From Asparagopsis taxiformis (Eukaryota; Rhodophyta; Florideophyceae; Bonnemaisoniales; Bonnemaisoniaceae), in assembly GCA_030407315.1 (NCBI GenBank), contig JALQPE010002071.1, positions 1 through 64,000 of the forward strand: 64,000 nt of DNA, written 5' to 3'. Within the stretch, counting starts at the first letter, position 1. Each line of letters starts with the position of its first letter. Of this stretch, positions 11,226 to 20,575 are shown in pieces. The translations under genes and the position numbers were made by a program. The notes under the pieces were generated by a model. That model saw only the letters and a program-made list of their open reading frames with translations, was not told the origin of the DNA and ran no database searches.

Positions 11226-11526
11226 TGGATGTCGGGTCCTAGTATCCGGCCAAACGTACTAGAAAAACTGGATGTCGGGTCCTAGTACTCCGCCAAACGT
11301 ACTAGAGAAAGTGGATGTCGGGTCCTAGTATTCCGCCGAACGTACTAGAGAAAGTGGATGTCGGGTCCTAGGATCCCGCTGAATGTACTAGAGAAATTGG
11401 ATGTCGGGTCCTAGTATTCCGCTGAATGTACTAGAGAAATTGGATGTCGGGTCCTAGTATTCCGCCGAACGTACTAGAGAAAGTGGATGTCGGGTCCTAG
11501 TATTCCGCCGAACGTACTAGAGAAAG
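11226..11526 (+). repeat. 43-bp tandem repeat, seven units, right subterminal
   Basis: TGGATGTCGGGTCCTAG recurs at 11226, 11269, 11312, 11355, 11398, 11441 and 11484, exactly 43 bp apart. Each unit holds CCTAGTA and the inverted TACTAG about 15 bp later. The eighth start (11527) turns into the terminal repeat zone with GGACGTCC. The position next to the terminal repeat suggests subterminal protein-binding sites. Copy 2 is at 34740-35040. Confidence 0.9.
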
Positions 11527-11625
11527 TGGACGTCCGCATCCAAAAAATTTTTATTTTTTTTCGGACGCGGACGTTCATTTGTTCTAGTAAATCTCGGGGC
11601 CGACTAGGACCCGTACTAGAGAGAC

Positions 11626-11659
11626 TGGACGTCCGCGTCCACTTCCGAAAACACAGACG
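11626..11659 (-). repeat. Right terminal inverted repeat of element copy 1
   Basis: Inverted partner of 168-201. It ends AACACAGACG, and TTCCC target sequence follows. Confidence 0.8.
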
Positions 11660-13036
11660 TTCCCAATTCCATCCCGCTTTCCTCGACACCACCCCAGCCC
11701 ATTAAATCATCAAGACATCAAACACGAACATGGTCAGCAAAATCTTACACCACTTGAAACCCTCTCTCACTTCTATCGTATGCCCGAAAATATACACATA
11801 CCAGAAACACCTCACAGCTTCATTCCCCATCTTCCTAGATCCCTTCTTCACTCTCCTTCAGTCCTGCCGTTCCTGCTTCACCACTCCTGCATCACATACA
11901 CAACATCAGAATCAACCACAACAGTCAGATTCAAAAGCAACGCTTACCACGACAGATATCCTAGAAACTTCCTTACTTACCTCTCATCCATCCTACACAA
12001 AATACAAGCCATGATCCAAAAACCTTGCAATGAATAATCAAAGTCAGCAGTCCATATCTTTGCAAAACAAGTCTTGGTGCTAAGTGAAACTTACTTTCTG
12101 TCATCAACATTCCTGCACCATCTACACAACATCGGAATCAACCACAACAGTCAGACTCAAAACCAACCTTCCCTCGCAGCATACTTTCAGAACTCGCACA
12201 CTTACCTTCGCTCCACACAATACACACCATGACTCAATAGGCTTCTAATGAATGAATATTGGATCAACAGCAACAGTCAGACTCAAAACCAACCTTCCCT
12301 CGCTGCTTACTTTCAGAACTCGCACACTTACCTTACCCGTTCCATCCTGCACACAATAAAAACCATAAGTCACGTAATCGTGTAGCCAAGAAAAGTAGTC
12401 AGCATTCCGCATCTTCGCACAACCGGTCTGGGCGCCCAATGTGACTTACCTTCCGTCATCACTATTCCTCCATCACCTACGCAACATCGGAATCAATCGC
12501 AACAGTCAGATTGAAAACCAACGTTTCCCTCGCTACATACCCTGAGAACTCGCAAATGTACCTCTCATCCATCCTACACACAATACAAACCATGATCCAA
12601 AAACCTTGCAATGAATAATAATCATAGTCAGCAGTCCATACCTTCGCAAACCACATCTTGGCACTCAATGAAACTTACCTTCCGTCATCAACATTCCTGC
12701 ATCATCTACACAACATCGGAATCAACTACAACAGTCAGACTCAAAACCAACCTTCCCTCGCAGCACACTTTCAAAACTTCACGTACCTCTCTTCCATCCT
12801 CCGCTCAATACACACCATGAGTCAACAGGCTTCCAATGAAAAATATCGCATCAACGGAAATAGTCAAACTCAAAACCCACGCTTACCTCAATGCATACCC
12901 TCGAGGGTAGAGGATGGAACGAAGGTACGTGCGCGAATCTTGATCAAGAATCGCACACGTACAAAGCAAAGGCGGTCAAAGAATCTCAGTCGGTGATGAG
13001 GGGGGAGTGGAGCCTGCGGCATCGACCGGACAGCTT

Positions 13037-13246
13037 TCAGCGTCCGCTTAAGTCTTGCTGTGCATACTCGAAATCATCGCCGGCAGTGAGATTGAGTATG
13101 GCCCAAGCCATGGTCTCTGAATCCCCGAACAATGAGATCCGGATCGAGAACAACGAATATAAACATATAATCATATATATGAGAATCCATTTGCTTTCCT
13201 TACATGATCCGTGGCATATCCGCTGTAAAGCACATTCAGATTCCAC
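13037..13246 (-). CDS. Possible second coding segment (SETMAWAI...AQQDL)
   Basis: A minus-strand frame ends with SETMAWAILNLTAGDD and EYAQQDLSGR before TGA. The element-borne copy (plus, about 9047-9118) reads SETMAWAIINLNTGDD and EYAQQDLS, with conservative changes. Two diverged copies retaining one frame is mild evidence for coding. The upstream half of the ORF is AT-rich and probably intronic. Function unknown. Confidence 0.3.
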   Translation of the reverse strand: MESECALQRICHGSCKESKWILIYMIICLYSLFSIRISLFGDSETMAWAILNLTAGDDFEYAQQDLSGR

Positions 13247-13296
13247 GAAGTTCGGAAATAAAAAAGTTTATTATTACAAATGAATTAATTGAAAAT

Positions 13297-13503
13297 TCAT
13301 CTCCCAGGGCAGTCGTTCGTCCTTCCATGCACACGTTGCCAGCACGCAATGTGATGTAACAGTTGGAAATGATTGAACTCTCGGTTAAATTCCACCGTTG
13401 GGATGTCAGCTGGAGTGAGCACAAAACTACTACCCACAAAACTACGAACGAACTCGTTACATTCCAAGTCTCGAAAGCACCACAAAAATAAAATTGGTCG
13501 CAT
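13297..13503 (-). CDS. Possible first exon or small ORF of the inverted micro-exon-like locus
   Basis: 68 codons from an ATG (MRPILFLWCF...) to TGA. The start is hydrophobic enough for a weak signal sequence. The end has CWQRVHGRTND, which matches CWQRALGRMND in the element-borne copy, so the frame is partly kept between two diverged copies. A competing GTG-first frame (13236-13514) is more hydrophobic (FVVLWVVVLCSL). It diverges from the transposase gene, which starts 60 bp beyond on the other strand. Not assigned to a family. Confidence 0.3.
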   Translation of the reverse strand: MRPILFLWCFRDLECNEFVRSFVGSSFVLTPADIPTVEFNREFNHFQLLHHIACWQRVHGRTNDCPGR

Positions 13504-13563
13504 CTGGACGGCACAGTCTCCCCTGTTCAGCTCGCAATCCTCCCTTTTGCGTCAAAACTCGAC

Positions 13564-15495
13564 ATGGAATGCAAGTATGAAGGGTGCTTCTACTACTGCG
13601 TAGATGCTTATGCGCTCGCGCTGCATGAGCGAACGTGTCGCTACCGTTTCAACCCCTCTCCCCAACATTTCAACAACGCTCGTGTCCCTGCCGTCACCCA
13701 TGAGCCTGCTCGAAACGGCGACCATGATTCCCCGCAACCCAGCTCCCCAGACCCAGAATCTGGTCGTGCTTCCTCCAGCGACTCACCCTGTGACGCTCCA
13801 CTGCCACCAACCTCAACCCCCTCCCGCGCAGACCTCCTCGTGCAATCCCTCGCCGCCAGTCTCACAACCCTCGAGTACAAGGCCGGCGCTGGCCGCGTGA
13901 GCGAAGTCATCACCATCCTACAAGACCCCGCATTCTCCCTAGAAAAGTTCAACAGCGCCGTTCGCACCGTAGAAGAATGTCGCCACGTTACCGCTTCCAT
14001 GGTCGAAACACATTTCCGCACCGAAGGTTACAAGAGCCACATCATTCCAGACAAAACTGGTAAGTACTCGGCACAGCTGTACCTCCGCGACCCAGTCGAC
14101 ATGCTCCGCAGGCAGTTAGCACTGGCTAACGACCAAAATACTCTCTTCCACCCCTCCCCACAGACCGCCCCAGACGGCACCGCAATATTTTCTCATCCCC
14201 TACACACAGAATTCGCGAAAACGCTGCACCAGGTTACTAGACAGCGCGTGCAGCTCTCGGAAGATCCACAGGTCGTATGGGCAGAGGAAAATGATCCCAC
14301 CGCTTCCTCCTTTGCCGGCCTCCTCCAAGTGTACTCCGACAAGAGCAGCACAAGCCTCAAGAGCTCCGCAATCGTCGCATACCCCATACACGTCACACTG
14401 CTCAACTTCTCCGCCCCCCTCCGTCGCCACTGCATCCGTACCGGCCTCACCATCGTCGGGTATCTTCCGTACATTGTGAACCCTTCGTCCAACGCCTTGT
14501 TCGGTGATGAAATGCCGACAACCTCTAGTTCTGCTAGTCGCGCTCGCAAAATTGATATTCTTCATAAAGCACTCGAAAAAGTGTTTTCGTCCCTATCCAC
14601 CGCGTTCTCTTCCGGGTTCCCCTGCACAGACTCCACTGCAACTGCCCGCCAATGCTTTCCCATCCTAGCCAATTATTGCTGCGACTTTCCAGAGGCCAAA
14701 GAGCTGTCATGCACTCGCAACAGCACTACCACCACACATCCCTGCCACCGCTGCTACATCCCCGCCACTCAACTTGAATCCACCGCGCCACACCAGCCCC
14801 GCTCCCTTGATGATACACGCTCTGCACGCCAAGAGAGCGCTCAGGAGCATACAACTGCTCCGCTCGAAGCTCTCTCCCTCCTCGAACAACACTCTGTCCT
14901 CGAATCGACCGCTCTTTTACCCACCAACAGTCCCCTAGACCCCTACAACATTTTCTCCTTCGAGCCTCTGCACAATCTCCACCTCGGCATCTCAAAGCTC
15001 ATCAAACAGTGCATTGTCCACCGCCTCAGCTCCCCAGACCTCACCACCACCACTGCCTCCCATTCCGGGACACCTCGCACCTTCAAGAAGGTGAAAAAAT
15101 CCATCCTCGCCGGCTCAAACAGCATTCTGTCCGCTATCGAACGCGACTACTACATCACCGGTCTTCATGTCGACTTCTCCAAGGGTGAGAAGGGCACCAA
15201 TTTGAACGGCCTCTTCACGGAGGACGGCATACGCGGCATGCTCGCAGCCAAAGACTATCACCATGTCGACATGGTGTTCCCTTTCATCGCAGCATTCATT
15301 GACACATGCTGTGACGAAGTAGAGACAGCCCCCCTCACTTCCATCTGCACGCAATACTCTGACCTCGTCGCATGGGTCATGAAACGCGGTCGCATCAAGC
15401 ACTGGACTGCCGCCGAACTAGAAAGCCTCCAGAACTCCATTTCCTATTTCAAACAATCAATGCTCTCCACCCTCGGCCCATTCCACCACTACTGA
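13564..15495 (+). CDS. Plavaka-like (CACTA/KDZ-type) DNA transposase
   Basis: 643 aa from ATG. Residues 3-24 form a C-x4-C-x13-H-x3-C zinc finger (CKYEGC...HERTC). A Ser/Pro-rich linker follows (about 50-95), then the core. The core has VYSDKSSTSLKSS with Asp259, followed by YPIHVTLLNFS and a Gly-Tyr-Leu-Pro segment. Next come CHRC at 394-397 and EPLHNLHLGISK near 467-478. The YSDKT-like motif followed by a YPV/YPI-x-(V/L)-T segment, then a Cys pair and H-x2-LGI, is the pattern I associate with Plavaka transposases of fungi and some other eukaryotes. These cut and paste DNA in the nucleus. Full Plavaka proteins are often longer, so the C-terminus (LGPFHHY, stop) may be truncated by the palindrome cluster just downstream. 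There is no in-frame stop and the gene appears intronless. Confidence 0.65.
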   Translation: MECKYEGCFYYCVDAYALALHERTCRYRFNPSPQHFNNARVPAVTHEPARNGDHDSPQPSSPDPESGRASSSDSPCDAPLPPTSTPSRADLLVQSLAASLTTLEYKAGAGRVSEVITILQDPAFSLEKFNSAVRTVEECRHVTASMVETHFRTEGYKSHIIPDKTGKYSAQLYLRDPVDMLRRQLALANDQNTLFHPSPQTAPDGTAIFSHPLHTEFAKTLHQVTRQRVQLSEDPQVVWAEENDPTASSFAGLLQVYSDKSSTSLKSSAIVAYPIHVTLLNFSAPLRRHCIRTGLTIVGYLPYIVNPSSNALFGDEMPTTSSSASRARKIDILHKALEKVFSSLSTAFSSGFPCTDSTATARQCFPILANYCCDFPEAKELSCTRNSTTTTHPCHRCYIPATQLESTAPHQPRSLDDTRSARQESAQEHTTAPLEALSLLEQHSVLESTALLPTNSPLDPYNIFSFEPLHNLHLGISKLIKQCIVHRLSSPDLTTTTASHSGTPRTFKKVKKSILAGSNSILSAIERDYYITGLHVDFSKGEKGTNLNGLFTEDGIRGMLAAKDYHHVDMVFPFIAAFIDTCCDEVETAPLTSICTQYSDLVAWVMKRGRIKHWTAAELESLQNSISYFKQSMLSTLGPFHHY

Positions 15496-15509
15496 GTTTG
15501 AGATCAAAA

Positions 15510-15870
15510 AATGTAGTAAATTTACTGCCTCAGGCAGTAAAAATCACTGCCTGAGCAATGTAGTGCCTGAGGCAGTAAAATTACTATTTTAATTTTTTCA
15601 GTTCTAGTGCCGTAGGCAGTAAAATACAAAATTTCCTGGCAGTACGCTATGTAGCAGAATTCAGTACTGTACGATAGCAAATTCTAGTAATTTTTGCTGG
15701 TACCACAGGGCAGTAGTGCAATGCAGTGATTTTTGATGATTTCTGCAATGGAATGTACTGCCGTACAGTACTGCCCTGGCAAATGACCTGGCATTAGAAT
15801 CAGGCAGTAAAATATACTGGCTCCGGCAGTGAATTGTACTGCCTGCAAGTACTGCCTTGATAGTAATTGG
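15510..15870. repeat. TACTGCC/GGCAGTA palindrome cluster
   Basis: About a dozen TACTGCC, CACTGCC or GGCAGTA motifs face each other. One is the 21-bp palindrome TTTACTGCC-TCA-GGCAGTAAA; others are GTACTGCCGTACAGTAC and similar. It starts about 20 bases after the transposase stop codon. It could be transposon terminal or subterminal sequence, or a small hairpin element. No ORF. Confidence 0.6.
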
Positions 15871-16188
15871 TGATTGGTATTTTCTGAGATTCAATATTGC
15901 AATAGTTGTCCAGGATAGGGTCGTTGTGCAATGTGTTCGCATGTGAGTTCAAGTAGAGAAGAGAGGAAACTATTCTGAAGCTACTAGTAGTGAGAAGTGT
16001 AGAGGATGCATGGTCACATGGAAATGACCGTTACAAAAAAGGTAGGAGAAAATCGGTCGTTTTACGAGGATATGAATAGAGTAGGTGGCATTATTTGTTA
16101 CTATTGTTAGCAATTAGCATTCTCGTTGTACGGAAAGCGTTGAGAGGGACACACTGTGATTGGAACGAGAGGCGAAGTTTGACAGAAG

Positions 16189-17712
16189 ATGGAATCTCAG
16201 CGTCGTGAGGAAAATCCAAATGACTGCCTAGCAGGGATCATTCGAGAGGGATTCAGGACAGTGACTGGGGAAGTTCGTCGTATTGGGGAGAGGATGGATG
16301 AGATCGACGATGATCGAACGTCCCAACGCCAGCAAATCGAAAAGCTGATGAGTCTCGTCGAGTTTATAGTAACGGAACTGCAGGGTGTGAAAGACATCTG
16401 TGATGGTTTATTACAGCAGAGTCAGGGCACTTCGAAGAAGGGGATGACCGACAAGGACAGGGACCGGTTGCGCATCTCGCAGTCAGCAGAACTATCGTTT
16501 TCTTACAATTTTCTGTGTGCAGTATTTGGAACTGTTGTACCTTTGCTGGTCAACAAGATTGGTGCTGGAGCGACAATTTACACCAACCAAGGAATCTATG
16601 ACCTCCGTGGTTGCAGGCTGCTCTCTGCAATGATGTTTGCAAAGCAGAGCAATGACAAGAGAGATGTGTTCCAATCCAACACCGGGAAGAACAACATCGA
16701 GCTTCGTTTCCAAGTGGTAATGTCTCTCCTGCGGAACATTCAGAAGGAAAAGTCGGGTACAGGCCGTACAATGGAAGGCTCGAGCTCTGGACGCGATTCG
16801 AATGCGTTCAACGTCTGGAAGGAGAACAAGTACATTCCGGACAAAATAATCGAAGAAGTTGTTTATGGTGCCACTGGCGATGGCCGAAACCAGCCTGCAG
16901 GAAGCATTGACGGAGGAGCTAGGAAGCGGAGGAAAACAGATGCAGATGGTGGACAATTGAGCAAGCGTGAAATATCTTTGGCTGTTACGAAAGTTGCGCT
17001 GACAAAGGTGCTCGGTTTCCTGAACAAGTCTAGAGAGCAGGTGCGCCATCGATTCCTTGTCGAACTGGGGTTCGCTCTAGTGTTGGAAAATGACGCATCT
17101 ATCACTTTCGAGTTTCCAACTCACGATATCATTCCAGATATGGACATTATCCCCGATACCCGTGTGACCAACGGAAATCTAAGGCCTGAGGAACGGAAAG
17201 TTGTGGATGACAAGAATTCCGAGATCATGGTACAATTCATCACTGAGCGGAAAGAAATGGTGGTCATCATTCAGTACGAAGTCGAGATATCGGGATGTAT
17301 GGCCAAAAGGATGATTCGAAGGAGAATCAATATCCTGGAGGTAGCCCTGAACACTGCAATTGCTTTCCTTCAATGCACGAGTAGAACGGTTTTCCTGCGA
17401 CGTTCCTGCAATTCACTCAGATTTGTCTATGCAATCGCTTCTGGGATTCTAGGAATTTTCAAGGTGCAATCAGGTCAGACCTTCGAAGAAAGTGTACAAG
17501 ACGAGCTCAAACAATTAGGAAAGGCGATGTTGCCGAGTGAGCGAATCTGTAAGAGGCATCTCTGCGAAGATGTACTGACAATTACTAACGAAAAATTCGA
17601 AGAACAACACTTGGAACAGCGTAGTACCGCGTTTGAGGAGGATAGCGGACATGGAAATGAAGAAGATGGGAGTGAAAGCTACGTTGAAGTTTTCCTTGAT
17701 GAGGAAGATTGA
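16189..17712 (+). CDS. Orphan 507-aa protein with N-terminal coiled coil and acidic tail
   Basis: Intronless ORF from ATG to TGA (TAA follows). Residues 10-85 are heptad-like and charged (IREGFRTVTGEVRRIGERM..., EKLMSLVEFIVTELQGVKD), a likely coiled coil. Residues 105-190 form a hydrophobic globular part (FLCAVFGTVVPLLVNKIGAG). GARKRRKTD near 245 is a likely nuclear localisation signal. Residues 380-430 are a basic, hydrophobic helical segment (KRMIRRRINILEVALNTAIAF). The last 25 residues are strongly acidic (VEVFLDEED). No known family is recognised. The order globular part, basic NLS, helical C-terminus recalls the array gene downstream, but I see no convincing alignment. An AATAAA lies 71 bases after the stop. 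Confidence 0.7.
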   Translation: MESQRREENPNDCLAGIIREGFRTVTGEVRRIGERMDEIDDDRTSQRQQIEKLMSLVEFIVTELQGVKDICDGLLQQSQGTSKKGMTDKDRDRLRISQSAELSFSYNFLCAVFGTVVPLLVNKIGAGATIYTNQGIYDLRGCRLLSAMMFAKQSNDKRDVFQSNTGKNNIELRFQVVMSLLRNIQKEKSGTGRTMEGSSSGRDSNAFNVWKENKYIPDKIIEEVVYGATGDGRNQPAGSIDGGARKRRKTDADGGQLSKREISLAVTKVALTKVLGFLNKSREQVRHRFLVELGFALVLENDASITFEFPTHDIIPDMDIIPDTRVTNGNLRPEERKVVDDKNSEIMVQFITERKEMVVIIQYEVEISGCMAKRMIRRRINILEVALNTAIAFLQCTSRTVFLRRSCNSLRFVYAIASGILGIFKVQSGQTFEESVQDELKQLGKAMLPSERICKRHLCEDVLTITNEKFEEQHLEQRSTAFEEDSGHGNEEDGSESYVEVFLDEED

Positions 17713-17782
17713 TAATGGAAGCGTAGAAGTAAAGTTTCACATCAATGAAGTAAAGCTATTACTACGAGAGAGACTTGGGAGA

Positions 17783-17788
17783 AATAAA
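17783..17788 (+). terminator. Candidate polyadenylation signal AATAAA
   Basis: AATAAA (GAAATAAAAACC context) 71 bases after the stop of the 507-aa ORF, at a normal distance for a 3' UTR signal. Confidence 0.45.
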
Positions 17789-17849
17789 AACCTTTAGATA
17801 TGAAACTATCTAGGATATGAGTGGAAAAGGTGCACCCTAGCATGCTACG

Positions 17850-19505
17850 TACTACCTGGTGTACTGGAAACAATAGATATCGTTCCAATTTTCCAACTCA
17901 CTCTGCGACTAGAAAGCGTCATGTCTACAACGGTTAAGAGTTTTACCCTGTCATTGAGCACGCCTCTAGTGGCTCCGGGGCCTGTGCAGTCCCATCCAAT
18001 GCCGTAGCTCCACCTGGCAGAGTAGTGCGGAAAATAATACCGGGTATTATTTCGAGGGATATTTTGCCAAGTGGCGGGCAATCATTGGTACCGACTACAG
18101 GCGATCCCTGGAAGAAACCTAAGAACAATACCCGGTATTATTTTCAGGGATATTTTGCCAAGTGGAGGTCAATCGTTGTTACAGAATGTAGACAGTCCCT
18201 GGACGAAGAAACAGGCAAGAAAGATATGGAGCATGTATCGATCGATACCATCGACGTAGTCGAGGTTGACTAATTCTGAACAGTCGTGTAGAATCATTTA
18301 GAAAAGATAGAACAACGTACGTTGAGTAAAACGTTTTACTCAGAGGCGACATCGTGTACGGTAGGATGGGGTACGTCTACAGGAGAACTACTCTGTCCAA
18401 CAATAACATCATGCCCAATTCTGTCTAGCTCGCTGCAGATGGTGTGTCCGCTGAAGATGCAGGCTGGGAGGTTCAAGTATGCGGTTCCCAAAAAATGTTC
18501 CTGGGAACTCGCTCGAAAGTTCTATATGAAAGAGGGCCCTGAACAGGTTTCCATGTCAATGTGAACGAGTCCGAATAGTTGAAATTGTTTTTGTCCGGCA
18601 GCTCAAAGTTCTCCATCATTGTTCTACTTTGAAGTACGCGAGCGTCCAGGAGTAAGAATATCTATAATTGACATAGTCTTACTCTTCAGATTCTCGAATC
18701 AGAACGATGTTGTTACTCATTTCTCCAGATTACCTGTATACAGAGGACCCCACGAGAACAGCCTTTGCAGATGAAAACTGACTCTTAGTGAGCACCGTCT
18801 GGTAGAGTCCCCAAAATTATTATGACAGAGGACCCAGAATCTTGTCGTGTTTTCTTCAACTTGGAAATAGTATATTTAGTGAATGTAGACATGGGAGGGG
18901 CTTCAGTAATGCATAGGTCGTAGTATTTTCCAAAGCGGATTGATAGCTCTTTCCTCTCCCGATTGAAAGTATATTAAGAGGATTTTGAGGTCATTAGGGG
19001 CATGCAATGGCCCATTACATATCGATCCATTCAGGATCGAAAGATATGTTGAGATTCGCGAAATCGACTACAGGCTCGTCGACGTCATTAACGGGAGTAT
19101 TCTAGCCTACAGCTATTCCGAAATCAACCCTAATACGGGTTGGATCATTGAGGGAGAGATAGAGATAATATTATGTCATATTCATATTCATATGAATAGT
19201 TAACACCCTCCCAGAACTGTAATCATACTCATAGTAGATGATGGGCTTCCGGAGGACTATACAGTTCCTATGATTTAGTTGGAGTTCGGCATGTTTCCAA
19301 CTACAAATGCATCTTTCCTTCTCGATACTGTCAAAGTTTCAATCCCAAATGAAATAGTATCCAAGCAGGAAAACATGACTCTCTTCGAACCTTCATCTTA
19401 CATGAAGATGAACAGGATACTACAACCAATGACCGTCATGCACCCAAGCTGGATAGTTTCGACTTTTCTCGAATACTAGACTGCACTTAAGTTAACCTCG
19501 AACTC
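17850..19505. other. Gene-poor DNA with decayed ORF fragments
   Basis: No complete ATG-to-stop gene is convincing. Open fragments at 18322-18564, 18985-19203 and 19279-19479 (plus) lack ATG starts, and they may be parts of a decayed gene. The only clear structure is the pair of palindromic repeats near 18033 and 18127. Confidence 0.4.
18028..18170. repeat. Two copies of an AATAATACC palindrome repeat
   Basis: AATAATACC-G-GGTATTATT (about 18033-18051) and CAATACCCGGTATTATTTT (about 18126-18144) are each followed by GGGATATTTTGCCAAGTGG, 91 bp apart. The core palindrome is the same as in the 118-bp array at 19509, which makes these solo members of that family. Confidence 0.65.
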
Positions 19506-19508
19506 GGC

Positions 19509-20216
19509 CATTGGCCAGAGACGGCCAGCCGACCGGGAGCCAATGACACTGCTGCACCTGGCTTTTGGTATGGCAAAATAATACCCGGTATTATTTTGGG
19601 TATGCAAAGTCCAGGTGCAGTACTGTCATTGGCCAGAGGCGGCCAGCCGACCGGGAGCCAATGACACTGCTGCACCTGGGTCTTGGTATGGCAAAATAAT
19701 ACCCGGTATTATTTTGGGTATGCAAAGTCCAGGTGCAGTACTGTCATTGGCCAGAGGCGGCCAGCCGACCGGGAGCCAATGACACTGCTGCACCTGGGTC
19801 TTGGTATGGCAAAATAATACCCGGTATTATTTTGGGTATGCAAAGTCCAGGTGCAGTACTGTCATTGGCCAGAGGCGGCCAGCCGACCGGGAGCCAATGA
19901 CACTGCTGCACCTGGCTTTTGGTATGGCAAAATAATACCCGGTATTATTTTGGGTATGCAAAGTCCAGGTGCAGTACTGTCATTGGCCAGAGGCGGCCAG
20001 CCGACCGGGAGCCAATGACACTGCTGCACCTGGGTCTTGGTATGGCAAAATAATACCCGGTATTATTTTGGGTCTGCAAAGTCCAGGTGCAGTACTGTCA
20101 TTGGCCAGAGGCGGCCAGCCGACCGGGAGCCAATGACACTGCTGCACCTGGCTTTTGGTATGGCAAAATAATACCCGGTATTATTTTGGGTGTACCAGGT
20201 CCAGGTGCAGCACTGC
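19509..20216. repeat. Exact 118-bp tandem array, six units, doubly palindromic
   Basis: GGTATGGCAAAATAATACC recurs at 19567, 19685, 19803, 19921, 20039 and 20157, always 118 bp apart. Each unit holds the perfect palindrome AAAATAATACC-C-GGTATTATTTT. It also holds a long imperfect inverted repeat of about 23 bp (CCAGGTGCAG...CATTGGC against GCCAATGACA...CACCTGG), so each unit can fold into two hairpins. Units differ at only a few bases, notably GCTTTTGG against GTCTTGG before GGTATGG. No protein frame is supported. Confidence 0.9.
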
Positions 20217-20575
20217 CATTGGCCGAACGAGGAACGCCAACACTTAGCGATTGAGGGTGCATAGATCGTTAAGATGGAAAGGATGAGGTTTGATGTTTGT
20301 CAAGTGGCTTTAGGGTGGGTCTACCAATCTTTGTATTGCGACTGTGTGCCAGGACGTTGCAGTACATATCGCTTCGTGCGAGCCTTTCTTTTCACAGGAG
20401 ATGAATGGCGGCCTTGGTGAGGAGATATATGACGTCACAATTGAGGCACGGCAAGGCGTTGCATTGGTTGAGGCGGTTTCTAAACGGAAGGGTGTGAGTG
20501 GTTTTGGAACATTGCTAATGGAATTTTGTTTGCTGAAGGCAATTGTGCGAATAGGTGTTGTACTATGATACTTGT

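Larger units (their letters stand above)
168..11659. mobile_element. 11.5-kb terminal-inverted-repeat element, copy 1
   Basis: The ends are inverted copies of one 34-bp sequence starting CGTCTGTGTT (168-201 and 11626-11659, 32 of 34 matching). The flanks read CCTT before and TTCCC after. The related uninterrupted sequence around 10850 (minus strand) reads CCTTCCC, which implies a 2-bp TT target duplication. No transposase was recognised inside, so it may be non-autonomous. Its contents are palindromic subterminal repeats, a C-rich tract, a large inverted-repeat module, a copy of a micro-exon-like locus, and 24-bp and 43-bp tandem repeats. The superfamily is unassigned: a 2-bp duplication with long subterminal repeats is compatible with CACTA-like elements, but the termini are not CACTA. 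Confidence 0.75.
11660..13540 (-). other. Second micro-exon-like locus, inverted, target of the element
   Basis: On the minus strand this follows the same order as 8690-10830: leader, short-segment repeats, terminal part. 27-nt segments bounded by acceptor and GTAAGT are 12679-12705, 12450-12476 and 12095-12121. 12-nt segments are 12562-12573 and 11981-11992, with a 10-nt or longer variant near 12337-12346. In the shared phase the 27-mers read D-(A/G)-G-(M/I)-(L/V)-M-T-E, and the 12-mers read G-W-M-R. The sequence is clearly diverged from the element-borne copy, yet segment lengths are kept. Confidence 0.45.

Noticed and set aside
11226..11526. CRISPR-like regular repeat array
   Set aside because: Units are contiguous 43-bp tandem repeats with no variable spacers, in a eukaryotic element. 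The same applies to the 118-bp array at 19509-20216.
20344..20568. 74-codon plus-strand ORF after the 118-bp array
   Set aside because: Short, no ATG at the start and no recognisable motif; chance expectation is high.
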